A stretch of 64,000 nt of DNA from Gossypium raimondii (taxonomy: Eukaryota; Streptophyta; Magnoliopsida; Malvales; Malvaceae), in the NCBI RefSeq assembly GCF_025698545.1, contig NC_068570.1:1-64000 (forward strand), in the 5' to 3' direction. Positions within the stretch are counted from its first letter, which is position 1; each line of letters begins with the position of its first letter. Under the pieces are notes generated by a model. It was given only the letters and a program-made list of their open reading frames with translations. It did not search any database and had not been told where the DNA came from. Positions 44,642 to 59,904 of this stretch are shown here, piece by piece. A program made the position numbers and the translations under genes.

Positions 44642-46532
44642 TACGATAGCTTGAGTAGAATGCAAGTGCTTCCTTTGGTTTGCTTAGTTGTGAAATATCT
44701 GCATATAAAATGTTGTGGTCTTCTGTTGAATGCATGATGTTTTTATGTGCTGTTTAAGATGTTTTTATAGATATAAATCTCAGCAAACTATTATTGCTTT
44801 TGTGAGACCTTATAGATTGTAATTACATTGTGTAATTTTATCTAAAATGGATTTCTTTGATAATAATATTCATGGACTATAGCATAGCATGAGCATCTAT
44901 TTATGCTTGAATGGTTGTGATAATAAGGTTTGTAATAGGATGTGAAAGGTTAGAAATGGTAAAATATCTAGATGGTTGTTTTCGGAAAATGAAGGTGTTA
45001 AAGGAAAGGCAAGATATGGGAATGTGAGACCTTCAAAAATTACACAATACCTGAAACTTTGTGATGGGCAGAGGCCTAAACGAGGAAATGCTCTAGGTGC
45101 TTGCTATTAGCAATTTAGCGCATAGAGTTCTGCAGTTAGAAGTTGGAACTAAAGCTACTATTTTCTCTCATCTCACATTTACTTCAAACAATGATTTTTT
45201 TAAAGCAAAAGAACAATTATTATCTAGCCATTAATGGGCAAGACTGTGAGTAACCCCATTGGCCGACGATTTAGCCATACAAAGGCAAATCCAGGGATCG
45301 GATATTGACTCTTATAATAAGAGCAAAACAATCGCTGTTAATAATAAACCTCAATAACTTCATAAACCTTCCCGTAAAGAGGATCAACGGCACGGAACTC
45401 AAGACAGGCGCAGTCAGCTCGCACCATGCCTTTCGAGTTGCTGAAACCATGATTTTTTTGTTAACAATCTCTTCTGTATTTATGTATCATTTAATACCCA
45501 ATATTCATTGAAAAAACAAATTAAAGTAGCAAAAAGAAAGATGAGGGCAAAGGTGAACATGGCTCAATGGAGAGCCGATCAAAGGTGAACACGGCTCAAT
45601 GGAGAGCCGATCGTAATATTGGAATGAAGAAATGGAGTGTCCCTCACTCCAAGTGAAGTTCATAAAAAATTGTTAGTAGTTACGTGAACAATAGACAAAT
45701 TTTGTGTCGTTATTCTGATGAGGTTCCACAAATAGTAACTAGATGCAACATTTAGGGGAGTTAGAAATAAGTGAATCTCAACTTTTATTTTAAGTAAAAT
45801 TAGACAAATTTCATTACAATTTAAGCACTCTATTAAAAATTACATTAGATGTCAAAGTTGTAGCTTGCATGGACAACAATGTGTATTTTAAAAGAAATTT
45901 AAAAAATGAAGTTCAAAATTATTTTAAAAATTCTCAATATTAAAAATATGTTTCTTATAATTGTAATGTATTTTTATTAAAATGTGAAAAATAAAACCAT
46001 AAAAATCGTTAATATGTTCTAATACTACTTGCACAATTAAGTTAATTTTTAAGTTTTAGGGTTTTTTTAATTTTGAAGAGATCATCTCATAATTTTGGAT
46101 TTTTTAACAAATGGTTTTGTATTGTCAGAATTTTCTTTAGAAATTTGGAAAAATTTATCTAATATTTTTATAAAATTAACGAGTTTTTTAAATTTTGAAA
46201 AAATTAAACTAATATGATATAAGATAAAAGAGTAACATGTCAACAATTAGAGGTTAGAAAGCTAATTTTCTCCAAATGAAATAATAAACATTAAAATGAA
46301 CAAATGTATAAAGGTTGAGGGTTAAATTTGTTATTATCCCTTAATATGGTTGGTTTAAGTCCTAATGCTTAAAATGATATATGGATCAAAGCTTAGTATT
46401 ATTTTGGGCCTGAAACAAAAACACCGACCCTGTTATCAACCGTTTGCTTATTGTCTTGTGTTGAGCTCCACCATTTATGTTTTTGTCAAACAGCACGGAA
46501 AATAAGCTTGTGAGAGAAATAAAGTAAAAAGG
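44642..46532. other. Intergenic region with a 32-bp tandem repeat
   Basis: About 1.9 kb without a gene. Copies 45549-45580 and 45581-45612 are a 32-bp tandem repeat with one difference (GAACATGG / GAACACGG). The stretch 45780-46250 is A/T-rich. Confidence 0.6.
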
Positions 46533-46985
46533 ATGATCGCCTACCTACAAAGATGCCCAAGTTTAACAACTGTTTGTGGAAACAACGTTGTCTCCCTCCA
46601 GCGTTTTCTACACAGTGGTCCGGACACCGTGGAAGAGCTTCTTAACAGACACCTAGTGAAGAAGGAGAAATCCCTAGATGATGAGGAAGAAGAATCGCTG
46701 AACAGACAGCGTCTCACCAGCACACGAGGAGAGGCGCTGGGTCTCTACCGCGACATCCTTCGAGCCACCCGATTCTTCATGTGGCCCGATTCTCGGGGCG
46801 TTCAGTGGAGGGACATATTGAGAGAGAACGCGAGGAAGGAGTTCGAGGAAGCTCGCTTCGAGAAGGATCCGGAAGTTGTGACCCGATTGCTTATCGGTGG
46901 GCGTGATGCGGTTGAATCTGCATTGGAGAAGCTAGCCGAAAAGCAAAGGCATCAGATTCAGAAGGAGCGGGGAGATGGTCGGTGA
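46533..46985 (+). CDS. LYR-motif mitochondrial protein
   Basis: Intronless, 150 residues. The N terminus MIAYLQRCPSLTTVCGNNVV..LQRFLHSG is Arg-rich and poor in acidic residues, as in mitochondrial presequences. An acidic linker follows (KSLDDEEEESLN). Then comes the complex-1 LYR domain: GEALGLYRDILRATRFFMWP with the L-Y-R tripeptide, and DILRENARKEFEEARFEKDP plus the downstream helix VVTRLLIGGRDAVE. LYR proteins bind the acyl carrier protein and help assemble respiratory complexes or iron-sulphur clusters. It resembles the At3g19508 group of plant LYR proteins. Intact. Confidence 0.88.
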   Translation: MIAYLQRCPSLTTVCGNNVVSLQRFLHSGPDTVEELLNRHLVKKEKSLDDEEEESLNRQRLTSTRGEALGLYRDILRATRFFMWPDSRGVQWRDILRENARKEFEEARFEKDPEVVTRLLIGGRDAVESALEKLAEKQRHQIQKERGDGR

Positions 46986-47537
46986 TGATTGATTCATTTC
47001 TTAACTTTCTCTGATTTTGAATTTGATTATCCTTTCAAGGAAGAACAAATATTGTTTGTAAGCTAAATTTTGTGTTTTGGTCTTATAATGCATCAACTTA
47101 TGCGTTAGCCTTGTTCGATTGTAATTCCCGCATATCCAGAAGTTGGTTGATGAGAAATTTCAGAGGAAAAAGAAAAGGAAATCAAAGTTCGATTTTACTG
47201 CAGTGTTCCTTTGTATGTTGGCGTCGATTGAACATTGAATTGAAGGGGGGGAACAAATGTTATGGAGGCAATGCAAAGGAACATAGAAGTTTATAATTTG
47301 GTGCCAAATTGGCAAATGCAAGTTAATCAACGACACGTTCAGTCAATCAAATCCATTAAATATCAGCACTTAAACGCCAGAAATCAATCCAATTATAATA
47401 AAGATTGTTATCCAATCCAATCCAAATAAACGAACTGAATTGTTTAGCTTCAGCATCACAACAACAGATGAGGAGTATTGAAGATCGAAATAAAGTTTGC
47501 AACAAATGGAGCAGCCATTGCCAACTAAAGAAAGACC
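46986..47537. other. Convergent 3' flanks of LYR and CDPK genes
   Basis: Holds the 3' UTRs of two genes pointing towards each other; no other feature is seen. Confidence 0.6.
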
Positions 47538-50382
<2,845 letters not shown>

Positions 50383-50679
50383 AGATGGCTGTTGTGCTGT
50401 TTTCAAGTTTAGGCCTGTGGACAAGTTCGGTTTTGGTTTGATTGGATCGTTATGATATTGGTGCAGTGCAGGGGAGAATATTATTATTATAATATTAGAA
50501 GAATAGTTTAGGTTACACTTACTGCTGCTTTATTATGTTAGGTGCTTTGCTTTTGCCTCTGGGATTGTCTCGAGTATCATTCCACATGGCTTACCTTTTT
50601 GTTTCCACTAACAACTCTGTTGTGCTTTGCTTGAGAGGGGGAAATAAGTAGAGGGGTAGAGGGAGGGATAAAGTATACA

Positions 50680-51215
50680 TACCATGCTATTAGTCATTGT
50701 ACTTTATGAAAGTTGTGAGTTTAGTTTTGCACCTTTTTAGTTGTTATACTTTTTAAATTTTAAAATTTCAATCATTACCAAATAATAACTATTAAATTCA
50801 TTAAGTTATATTATTTTCAAAATATGATCACGCAAGCATATTATCATATGTTTAATGCGATGTTAGCTTGTTATTTTCATGTATTAGTCATTAAAATTTA
50901 GTTAATAGTTTAATGATTGTCATTTGTGTTAAGATTATAATTCAAAATTTGAAAAGTATAGGGATTTGGAATGATTCAATTGGAGAATATGGACTCTACA
51001 ACAATATGTGTGGTACATGCCTAGTAATTGAATATAACCGAATGGGTTTAACTGCTATGATTCGAGTCAAGACTAAAATTTTAAAACTTGAAAAGTATAG
51101 GGATTAAATTTGATCAATTTGAAAAGTACAGGGACTAAATTTGATCAAATTAAAGTATAGAGACTAAATACAGCACTTTTATAAAGCACAGGGACTAATG
51201 GCAGAATTTAACCTT
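50680..51215. mobile_element. Fold-back / MITE-like element with imperfect terminal inverted repeats
   Basis: The left end (50682-50735: TATTAGTCATTGTACTTTAT..AGTTTAGT) is an imperfect inverse of the right end (51160-51215: ACTAAATACAGC..ATAAAGCACAGGGACTAATG). The inside repeats AAAAGTA(T/C)AGGGA(T/C)TAAAT-type words several times. No coding sequence. It lies in the region between the divergent CDPK and RING genes. A target-site duplication could not be fixed by eye. Confidence 0.6.
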
Positions 51216-51728
51216 GATTATGCATTGCTGTCCAAGCAGCCCAAAGAAAGACCTTGTCCAATGCCAATGGCGGCTGACCAATCATCCGAGATCCCGAATG
51301 CCAACTTTGGGTCAGCACTAGTATGACTGCTTGCCAATCTCTTAAGATTATCATAGGTTCCTGACTATTGACTACCTTCTGCCCAAAATGTGACTTGGTC
51401 TTGGTCTCAACTCAAGTTTGATAGGCATTGACACGTTATATGTGCTGCATATTTTAATATGGTTGTGGATGCAATTGGCGTTTTTAATTAATCCAGTATG
51501 CTTAACACGTGCGGGGGCGGCTTTCATATGGAAGAATTTGAGAATAAAATGTCTGACCCTTTATAAAAGGGACTCTTGTTATGTTCTCACTGTTTATTTT
51601 ATTTCCCAACAACTAGCAATCCTTGGTCTGTGTTCTGTGATTCAGCCGCCACTTTCTTTTCCACAATCCTTTTTAATTTCCTTAACTAACCTTTAAAAAT
51701 TCCTGAATTTCTGAATATTCTTCTCCCA

Positions 51729-52999
51729 ATGGAGCAACCAATCTGCCCTTGTCCTTTTATCATGCCATGTTTTCCAGCTGAAGAGGCAAGGGAATTGTGT
51801 TGCTCAGCAGCTTCACTAGTCATTTCTAAATTGTTCCATGCTATCTTCATCTGTATATTTTCAGTGGGTTAGTTAATTTCTTCCTTGACCCATTTGTTTT
51901 ACATTTCTAGGATTTTGCTCCTTTCCTTTTGAACACAAGAAAAAAATCAAATAAATAAAATCTTTTCACTTTGATCCTACAACATATTGACACCAATTTA
52001 TCATCTTTGCGAGAAAACCATGGTGTCAGTTTCAGTTGAATGCCAAAACTAATCAGAATCTGGCATTTATCTGCAGTTGGAGCAACTTTAGGAGCCATGG
52101 TTGGAGCTTTTGTTGGGGCCAAAACCAAGACCGGTTGGCTTCATGGAGCGACGGTTGGGGCCATAAGAGGCAGCTTTTTCTCCATCAAGTTGTTCGAATT
52201 TTCACTCATAGTTTGCAGCTCCGATGATATGGCAACCAGTTATTTCTTCCAACCGGTATGACATTATTGTCTTCTTCATCTATCTACAATGTGCCAATCA
52301 CTTTCATCATTCTTTCTTTTTTCTCTTTGTTGCTCTCCCATGCACTACACAATTGGTCCGCCCGAAACGCACCCACTCTCTGAGATTCTTCACGCATAAC
52401 TTTTCCATATTTCCTTTCTGGTTGTGAACCCTGATTAAAGTTGAAAAATTGGTCCCCATGAACGAGTCGTGCAGTTTAAATCCGATGACATTGAATAGGC
52501 ACAACAGACTCCGATGATATGAAAATGGCAGCTTAAAATATAAAAAAAATTAGTAGGGAAAACAGCAAAAGGGTTTTTATTTTAATTAATGCTTGAAATT
52601 GGGTTTGAATTTTGATTAGATAAACGCATTTGACTCTGCATTCAACGGAGTCCCAAGGAGTGGAGGGGTGTCAAAGGAGTCAATAAGAAACATTCCAACC
52701 ATCATAATCACAGAAGAAAACGTATGGGATTCATCCAGGAACCCAATCTCTTGTTCCATATGCCTTCAGGTTTATCAATTTTTTACGTTTCTACTCTCTC
52801 CTTCATTTCTATATACTCCAAATAGCTTCCTTTGATCATGCTTTCTTATTTCTTGTTTATGGTTTCAAATTTCCAGGACTTCATGCATGGGGAAATAGTT
52901 CATAGCTTGCCACATTGTCACCATATGTTTCATATATCGTGCATCAAAAAGTGGCTAGTTGGGCATAAATCTTGCCCTTTGTGCAGGAGAAATGTTTAA
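51729..52999 (+). CDS. RING-H2 protein of the NEP1-interacting (NIP) type
   Basis: Four exons join in frame: 51729-51867, 52077-52255, 52620-52769, 52877-52999, giving 196 residues. It begins MEQPICPCPFIMPCFPAEEA. Exons 1-2 form a glycine-rich hydrophobic segment (HAIFICIFSVVGATLGAMVG, then AFVGAKTKTGWLHGATVGAI), the hallmark of NIP1-like proteins. Exons 3-4 carry the RING-H2 finger: CSICLQDFMHGEIVHSLPHC, CHHMFHISCIKKWL, CPLCRR, with all eight metal ligands. Arabidopsis NIP1/NIP2 are chloroplast-thylakoid proteins that anchor the plastid RNA polymerase RPOTmp. Other family members act as membrane-bound E3 ligases (ATL-like), so the function here is open. The second exon begins right at CTGCAG, and the phases G|TT confirm the join. 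Confidence 0.9.
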
Positions 53000-53919
53000 C
53001 GGACAATTAAATTCTGCCTTTGTAGAAGGTCTGGACGCGTTTTTCTCGTCAACAACGTATATATTCACGTAGTACAAGCTCGACTAAACGAGATATAATA
53101 CTAAGACCAAACCTTGCGTGCATAAACATTAACACTAGCTTCTAATTGAAATGTAATTTATTTATTTATTTTGTATGTACTAGGGAAATCCCTATTTTTT
53201 CCGGCTCGTGTCTTCCCTTTTTATATAGTTTACAAATAGAGGAAGCATGCATGCATTATAAACTTCGAACCACTTGCTTGGTTTGGGTTCCCAATCTCAT
53301 CAACCAAGTGTTCCCAATCTCATCAACCAAGTCATTCGTAACTAATTTCCACGTTAATAAGGGAGACTCTGTCAATGTTGATTCAAACGACACTGGAAAG
53401 CGCTAACCAGCAGCCAGTGCAAACCCATGTGGAAAATTCCATGTAAAAGGAGCCTCCGCCACAAAGTTGACAAAAAAGAATATTTCAAACGACATTGGAA
53501 ACTACCAACCAGCAGCCAGTGCCATGAGGAAAACATGGTGCTTACTAGACTTTAGACATTGTCATAGCCAAAGGATATATATCCAAAACCTAGGAATATT
53601 TCAAACGCTTGAAGCTAAAATGTAACTTAAGTTGCTGCAGTTGGATGGCAATCAGTTTGGCTGGAGAAGGAAGGGGAAAAACAACATAAACATCACCTTA
53701 ATAGAATGCTATACACGCTTTCTTGTTACTGTCAAATGTCATATTCATGGCTTCAGCTACCTACAATAATATTCCAAGTCCAAACCTACATAGCATTTAT
53801 AAACCATCAATGAAGGGAAAAGCAAATGAACAAACAGGAAGTCTTATCATCCTGATCAAACTAAGATTAATCAAAGCTACCTCAACTAGAAACATATAGC
53901 GGTAAGCCCCAGCTGATGA
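53000..53919. other. Intergenic region with short direct repeats
   Basis: A short tandem word (TTCCCAATCTCATCAACCAA) occurs twice at ~53288-53333. A ~40-base block around AACGACA(C/T)TGGAAA..CCAACCAGCAGCCAGTGC occurs at ~53387 and ~53488. No gene is seen. Confidence 0.55.
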
Positions 53920-54569
53920 TCACTTGCTTTCAAATGAGCCTGCAAAGGCAGGCTCCACGGCTCTCATGCACCTGGGGTGCACCTCGTACCCGCATTCCAG
54001 ACATTGGGTAAGCCCAGCCAGACCCCGCTCATCACAGTCACAGCATATAAAGGGCCCTCCTCCAGTGCCTTCAGTCAGATACCAAACTAAGCTCATGGCG
54101 ATGATCCGCATGGTACTCGGATTTTGGTAAATTTTTAGCTGCCTCCTCCATTTCTTTCTCTAGCAACTCCATTTTGGCATCTGTGAAAGGGTATGCGTTT
54201 TCCTTGTAAAGATTTAAAAGACTTCTAGCTTTCTTGGTTACAGTTTTGCCATCACGCCCTATAATTATCAAATAAGGAAAGGCTTGCACATCGAGGTACT
54301 TTGCAAGACTTTTAATAGTGGGGTCTTCAAAGGGTAGCGCTAGCCATTGCATGGTACCAAAGCAGGAGTCAAATGAACATTGATGATCACGATCATTTGA
54401 CACAAAAGCTACTTCAAAATCCTCACTACCTTTTTCTTCCAAAGTAATTTGCTTTATTTTCTGGTAGATGGATATCAGCTTGGAAGTGAACTTAATTAGA
54501 ACATAGAAAGCACCATTGAGCTGAGAAGTAGAGTCCAACTGTCTTACAGATAAAGGAATCAACTAGCAC
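53920..54569 (-). pseudogene. Nucleoredoxin C-terminal pseudogene
   Basis: The frames cover the last thioredoxin-like domain and the C-terminal DC1/C1-like zinc finger of plant nucleoredoxins: KTVGLYFSAQWCFLC, FEVAFVSNDRDHQCSFD, MQWLALPFEDPTIKSLAKYL, GRDGKTVTKKARSLLNLYKE, AYPFTDAKMELLEKEMEEA, then GGGPFICCDCDERGLAG and QCLECGYEVHPRCM. The active-site WCPPC is WCFLC, so the redox dithiol would be lost. The coding frame shifts once just after this site (near 54500) and again between the Trx domain and the finger (near 54070). A TAA also follows WCFLCSN. The N-terminal Trx domains are absent upstream of an acceptor-like CAG at 54570, so this is a truncated copy. Nucleoredoxins protect antioxidant enzymes such as catalase. 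Confidence 0.85.
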
Positions 54570-57500
54570 CTGCAAATGAAATAACAAGAATAGAGTAATA
54601 GACTCGTTAAATAAATGAAGATAAATAAAAAAAACTTCATTTTAGAATATCATATGCTTCATGATTAAAAAAATTGGAAAAATTGGTTTGGGTTTGTGTT
54701 GAGTATCTTTTTCTCTCTTTCTTTTTCTTAGAGTCCATTCTTCATATTTATAAGGTGCAGTTCCTTGACGTACTAGAGACAACTAAGTGTCAAGCATGGT
54801 CACATGTTACCCCCTAGGGGTGACAGATGTCTTGAGTGATAATCCCCAAAAAACTAAGTTGGTGAGCTGAATGCAGGCGAACAGGGAGAGGGCGAGCTGA
54901 GTGGTGAGCTGAGAAGGATATGGCTATTTAGGCGATCCCTTAAGAGAGGAGGTGTAAAGTAAAGGGGGTCGGGTCAGACATGGATCTCCAGTTGGATAGT
55001 GGCGTGCCCTATAACAATTTGTCCCCCTGCCTTGTTGAAGAAGAGTTATAAAGTGACTCTTCTGAGACAGGCTTACGTGAGTGAAGCATGTGAATGAGGC
55101 TTACTACGTACGTTTTGGTGTAAAACTTGTTGCGTACATTTTTCCGTACGATAATGAGGTACAGTTGTAAAAAATGATTCGGGCTTATTTCTTAAGGAAA
55201 TGAACCGTTCTGAAAAAAATTTATTCCTTAAATAACTTCTGCTTAGCCCTATCTTACACTTATCTTTCAAAGGAGCTGTCAGCAAGAAGGAACTCGTTGT
55301 TTATAGGTAAAAGCCCTCGAATTTTCTACTGTCGTTTCGATTATTTTAAGCATGATTGTTTATCATGGTTAGAGTCAGAATAGGTTTGGGTGGAAGGGGC
55401 GGTGGCGTACTGGTCGTGGTAACCAGGCTCATGGGTCTGAATTTATGGATAAGGATGGTAACCGTCAGGAGCGTTATGAGGCCTGCGTACCTATGGAAGC
55501 AAACGCCTACTTGTGCTCGACAAAACAGGACAAGATGGTTTGTCATCTCACGGTTCGGGGTTTTTAGTTGCCAAACTTCGCCTTTGATTTTTCGAATGTC
55601 CAGGGCACAAGGAGATTGAGTGACATATATAGAGGGAGGTTTCCTCTTGCCCTTGCACGTATTGGAGGCAAAATTCCACCTTCTTCTTCACCTTTGCTTT
55701 TGTATTGTTCTTCAAGAGTATAGGATCACCCCAGGACAACTGGTTGGTTTCTCGTGGTGGATTTTGGTTGCCTACTTTGTTGATTGCTGCCTTCGGGGTG
55801 AACCTTTGCTGTTATCCATCTTTCAGCATATTTATCAGTTAAAAGCTTTTACTCGAGGGAGCTCCCTAGGGTTGGTCTATTTCAGCCATTGAGAAGGGTC
55901 TGAATCCATCATTTGCAATTGGTCGTCAAATCTTTGTATCAACCATTATAAATACATACGGGTAAGGAAGAGGTTGGGGAATGACTGCCACAAATTACAC
56001 TATTATTTACATCACTTTTTACACATAACTTTAGCTTGTATAATAGTTAAATCAAATCATCGTAGTACATATTTATGTTTTTATGCTTGAAATAGTGATT
56101 TATGTTTTTTAGCAGTTTTTATTACATTTAAAATATCTAAATAAGGTTATGGGATTATGTAGGTCAAATTGGGAGCTAAATATGCACATGCTAGCCAAAA
56201 CTGATGCCTAGGTCGCGACACCAAGACACTGATGTCGCAACACCAAAAAAAGAAGCAAAAAGAAGAATTGGAACGAAACTGCCTACTATGTCGCGAAACA
56301 CTTCCTGCTATGTCGTGACACTGACCTATGTTGCAACACGGCTTTTGCACGTTGAAATAGTAGATCTAGAGAAGAACTAGAGCGAAGCATTATAGAGCTA
56401 CCAAGTAGAGACGATAAAGAATCTTCAAGATTATTTACTGAAGTTGAATTAAACATCTTGTTGCATGCCCAGGTTATTGTCGGGCCTTCCAATGTTCAAT
56501 GCGTAGACTTCAATGCTCTAAGTTACCTTACTGATGCCAAGTTAGGTTTCAACATTTTTTTCCCCTTTTGGAGCGGAAAGAGAAGAGTTTTCAGAACATT
56601 GGAAAAAGTTAGAGAGACTTTTCCTATCTGATGAACTTGCTGAGGCATGCATTGTTCGCATTGAAGAGGCAGTTGAGGGTGGGGGCAACGAAGAAGAAGA
56701 CATTGAAGTTGACATGGATGGTGTAGACCAAAACAACTAGCTTTATATATGTTGACTTGTATTTGATGTGTTTTGGTTTGTAATTTGAATTGAATTTTGT
56801 TAGATTGATAGAGCTCTAATTTTGAATCACTCATTGTGGGTTTATTTTATTTTCTGTCAATTTATTATTTGACAACGTTGAACTACTACTGTGATCGAAT
56901 TTAATTTGAAAAAGATACACCTATAATAGGAATTTTGAAGAATTCAAATATGTTAACTTATAGAACATTATCAAGTGTTGAGTGCTTGTGCTTAATAGCG
57001 TCAAGATCTATATAATTATGCGAGCTATATTGTCACGACTATGCTTGTTTGTCGATCTGCACCGCAAAAATGTGCGAGCAATATTGGTTGCTACATTTGA
57101 AGGTTGCAATCTGCGCAACGAAAATGTACGAGCAGTTTTTGGTACGAGAATAACGGAGAAGATCTTTGGTTAAAAGTCGAGAATGACAAAGATCTGTCTA
57201 TCCGAAACACATATATGGTTTTGGTCTAGGGTTAATTGCTATAAATATCACAAACTGGGTCGATTTCCAAAATTTTTATTTTCCGCTATGCAAGAAAATC
57301 ATTTTCAAACTGCATTTTTTCCAACAGAATGTGATGGTCGTTTGGAGGCCAGTGGGGAGAGCTAGAAGAAGGGAGTAAAAAGGGGGAAATTAGAGAGGTA
57401 GGAGAACTTAGGAATATGTAAAGGAGGAGGTCGTGAGAGTTTAGGTATCGAGTAGAACATTTAAGGAGGAAAAAGATCATTTGCTCTTCGTATGCTGGGG

Positions 57501-57847
57501 TATGTATAAGGGGAGGTCCTCTTGTCAAGTTGTGTCATGTCCATTATACGTCAATTATCATTGAGCATAGTATTGTGTGGTATTGCTTTGAGATTCCCTT
57601 TGTTGAGGCAGAACGAATAGTCCCCATGGACAACCTTAGCAAGTGGCCAAAAATGGGTAATGTGAGGAGTACAAGTGATCACTACCTATGATACTAGATT
57701 GAGGGTCGTCCAAGGGCGTCTTTTAGGCTACTTTTTGTCCTGGCACATGTCTAAACAATGGTAGGGGTATAACAACCTTGATATTTACCAATCTGCCTAG
57801 GTGAAAATAGTTTGACCGTAAAAAGAGCATAATGCATATAATTCATC
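54570..57847. mobile_element. Diffuse retroelement-like debris, unclassified
   Basis: About 3.3 kb without a host gene. The region 54720-55080 and 57300-57780 has the mixed-composition, non-coding look of LTR sequence (CCTATAACAATTTGTCCCCC, GGGGTATAACAACC). The region 56185-56340 repeats words of the type TGTCGCGACAC, common in plant LTR-element internal/flanking sequence. An acidic open stretch ends at 56740. It is old and clearly broken. Family and borders cannot be fixed by eye. Confidence 0.35.
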
Positions 57848-57912
57848 AATTTAGCTCAAATGTTAAGAAGCCCACGGCGGGACACCCCTGTCTCTCTCGG
57901 GCAAATAGTTAA
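57848..57912 (+). mobile_element. Possible tRNA-derived SINE remnant
   Basis: The TTAGCTCAAATGTTAAGAAG word resembles the A box of tRNA-derived SINEs (TAGCTCAxxTGG). It is followed by CCCACGGCGGGACACCCCTG and TCTCTCTCGGG, a string typical of such elements. The B box (GGTTCGAA) is degraded and no 3' tail is evident. Confidence 0.35.
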
Positions 57913-59904
57913 CACAGCTTGCTACAATGTTCATTTCCATAAATGAGAGGCTAAGATTTGAAAAGAGGTTGGGCTATGAGTGTGGCCATTAACATCAGAT
58001 TCCCAATATAAACATGTTTTCATTCTAAGCCACGTCAAGTATGAAAGTTTATACGTTATTTTGTTCAAAAAATATGAGAAAGCATCCGATCCATAAATAA
58101 TGTTGAAATCGATCATTCATTTCAAGTTCATACAATGACAAAAGTTCATGTAAAAAAATTGACAAGTAAACTAAACATGTCAATGTATTTGTATGCCTCT
58201 CTACCCATTCTAAATCATCCTACAAGTCTCAAGAAATATGATATGACCCCTTCTTTTCTATTCTACCATATCAAACAAAATGCACACGAGTATTGGAATT
58301 TTTATTTCCAAATCTCACCTAATAACATGATATATATCCAACAAGTTTTATTAGGAAACTCGTACTTTTAATTAATTAATTGATTGATTGATGATAGCAC
58401 CTTCTTATTTAACTTTCAGAGCAAAACAATCCATGACTTAATAACCACTTTTGGTTTAATAATATTAAATATGTACCACAAAATGCAAACTACTACAATC
58501 TTACCAAATTTACTGCTGAAACCGTGAGATGTTGCCAAATTATATGATTTAGATTTTATATTGATATCTGATAACTAGTAATAAATAAGCTATGAGTATG
58601 ACTAAAAGCTACGAGTAAAACAACAAAGTATTGAAGTCTAAAATCACATGGGGTCTTTCATTATTGAGAAATTTTCGTAAAATCTTTTCATAACTGGCTA
58701 AATTATTAATCATGAGTCACCGATTAATTGAATTTTTTCAATTCGGTCTGAAACTTTAATTTTAACCAAAGTCGTTCTAAATTTCAAAGCCTGTTATTTT
58801 AATTATTAGCAAGTAAATTTAAAAAATGTAAATTAAAAAATTTCATTTTACTTTTTAATCAATGACTTAATAACTACTTTAATTTAATAACAATATTTTA
58901 TAAGTTCCAAAAATGCAAACTACTACAATCTTACAAAACTTACTGCTGGAATGCTGGCCAAGATAATACTATACAAGTAAAGGCAGACTCGTGGCAGTCG
59001 GGTCAAGTGGCAATTAAATTTGCCTAATTAATTCAGATAATTTATTCAAGTAATCAAGTTGAAATGCTGCATTTATTCACTTAATTAGAAAAAAGAAGAA
59101 AAAGAAAAGAGACACAAAACCCAAAAACTGTGGGCTTAAATGGGGTATCTAAAAAGAGACAGTAAGAAAAGTGCTAGTATTTAGCAGTCGGCGAGCTGCC
59201 CTGGCCCTGCCATTGCAATACTCGATGTATCACCAACCTGCCACCACTCATTCTTCATGCACAATACACTGGGGGGTTGGGACCCATTTGGAATTTAATA
59301 TATATTCCATATGACAATTCTGAATCAGTAAAAGCGATTTGTTCCCTTGTGTGGCATAGCCACTGCCCTGCATAGTGCTAAATGCTTCCCTTGGCTTGCA
59401 AGTTTTAGAATGAGTGATTTAACCAACTTAGAACTTGATAAAGCATTATAACAAAAAGGTATCTAAATCAAATGGTTCCTTTAGCTATAGTTTTTGACGC
59501 AAATGGTAGGAGTAGTTGCTGCTGATAAGGCACCAACGCCAGTTCATGTGTCTACTTTTTTTATTATTCTGTCAAAAGTTTCTTGCTTTTCCCTTGAATC
59601 ATCTCATCTTCTTTTCAACTTTTTCATTAAAAAACAGACCCCAAATATGAAAAGCAAGTTCTTCATCAAGTACGGACGATTCTGTCTACATTAATATCAA
59701 TCTGAATTAATTTAACTAACAAAATATGAATAAAGAGAGAAAAGAAAATCCATACATACATGAAACTGAAATTTAACTTGATCAACATTTTTCTTCAACT
59801 CTTCCTAGGAAAACTTCATTTCATACAAACACCAACAACACTGAATTTTTTACTCCTAAAAACTAGACCCTTTTTTCTAATTTTTTAAAGGAAAGTTCAA
59901 AGCT
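57913..59904. other. Intergenic region with a ~90-bp direct repeat
   Basis: Blocks at ~58426-58515 and ~58858-58945 share CATGACTTAATAACCACTTT-like and AAAATGCAAACTACTACAAT words, 435 bases apart. They may be the ends of a small, old element. The rest is A/T-rich. The part nearest 59904 is the 3' flank of the ATL gene. Confidence 0.5.

Noticed and set aside
55340-55620. Possible host gene suggested by an open plus-strand stretch
   Set aside because: No family motif and surrounded by repeat-like sequence; treated as part of the transposon debris.
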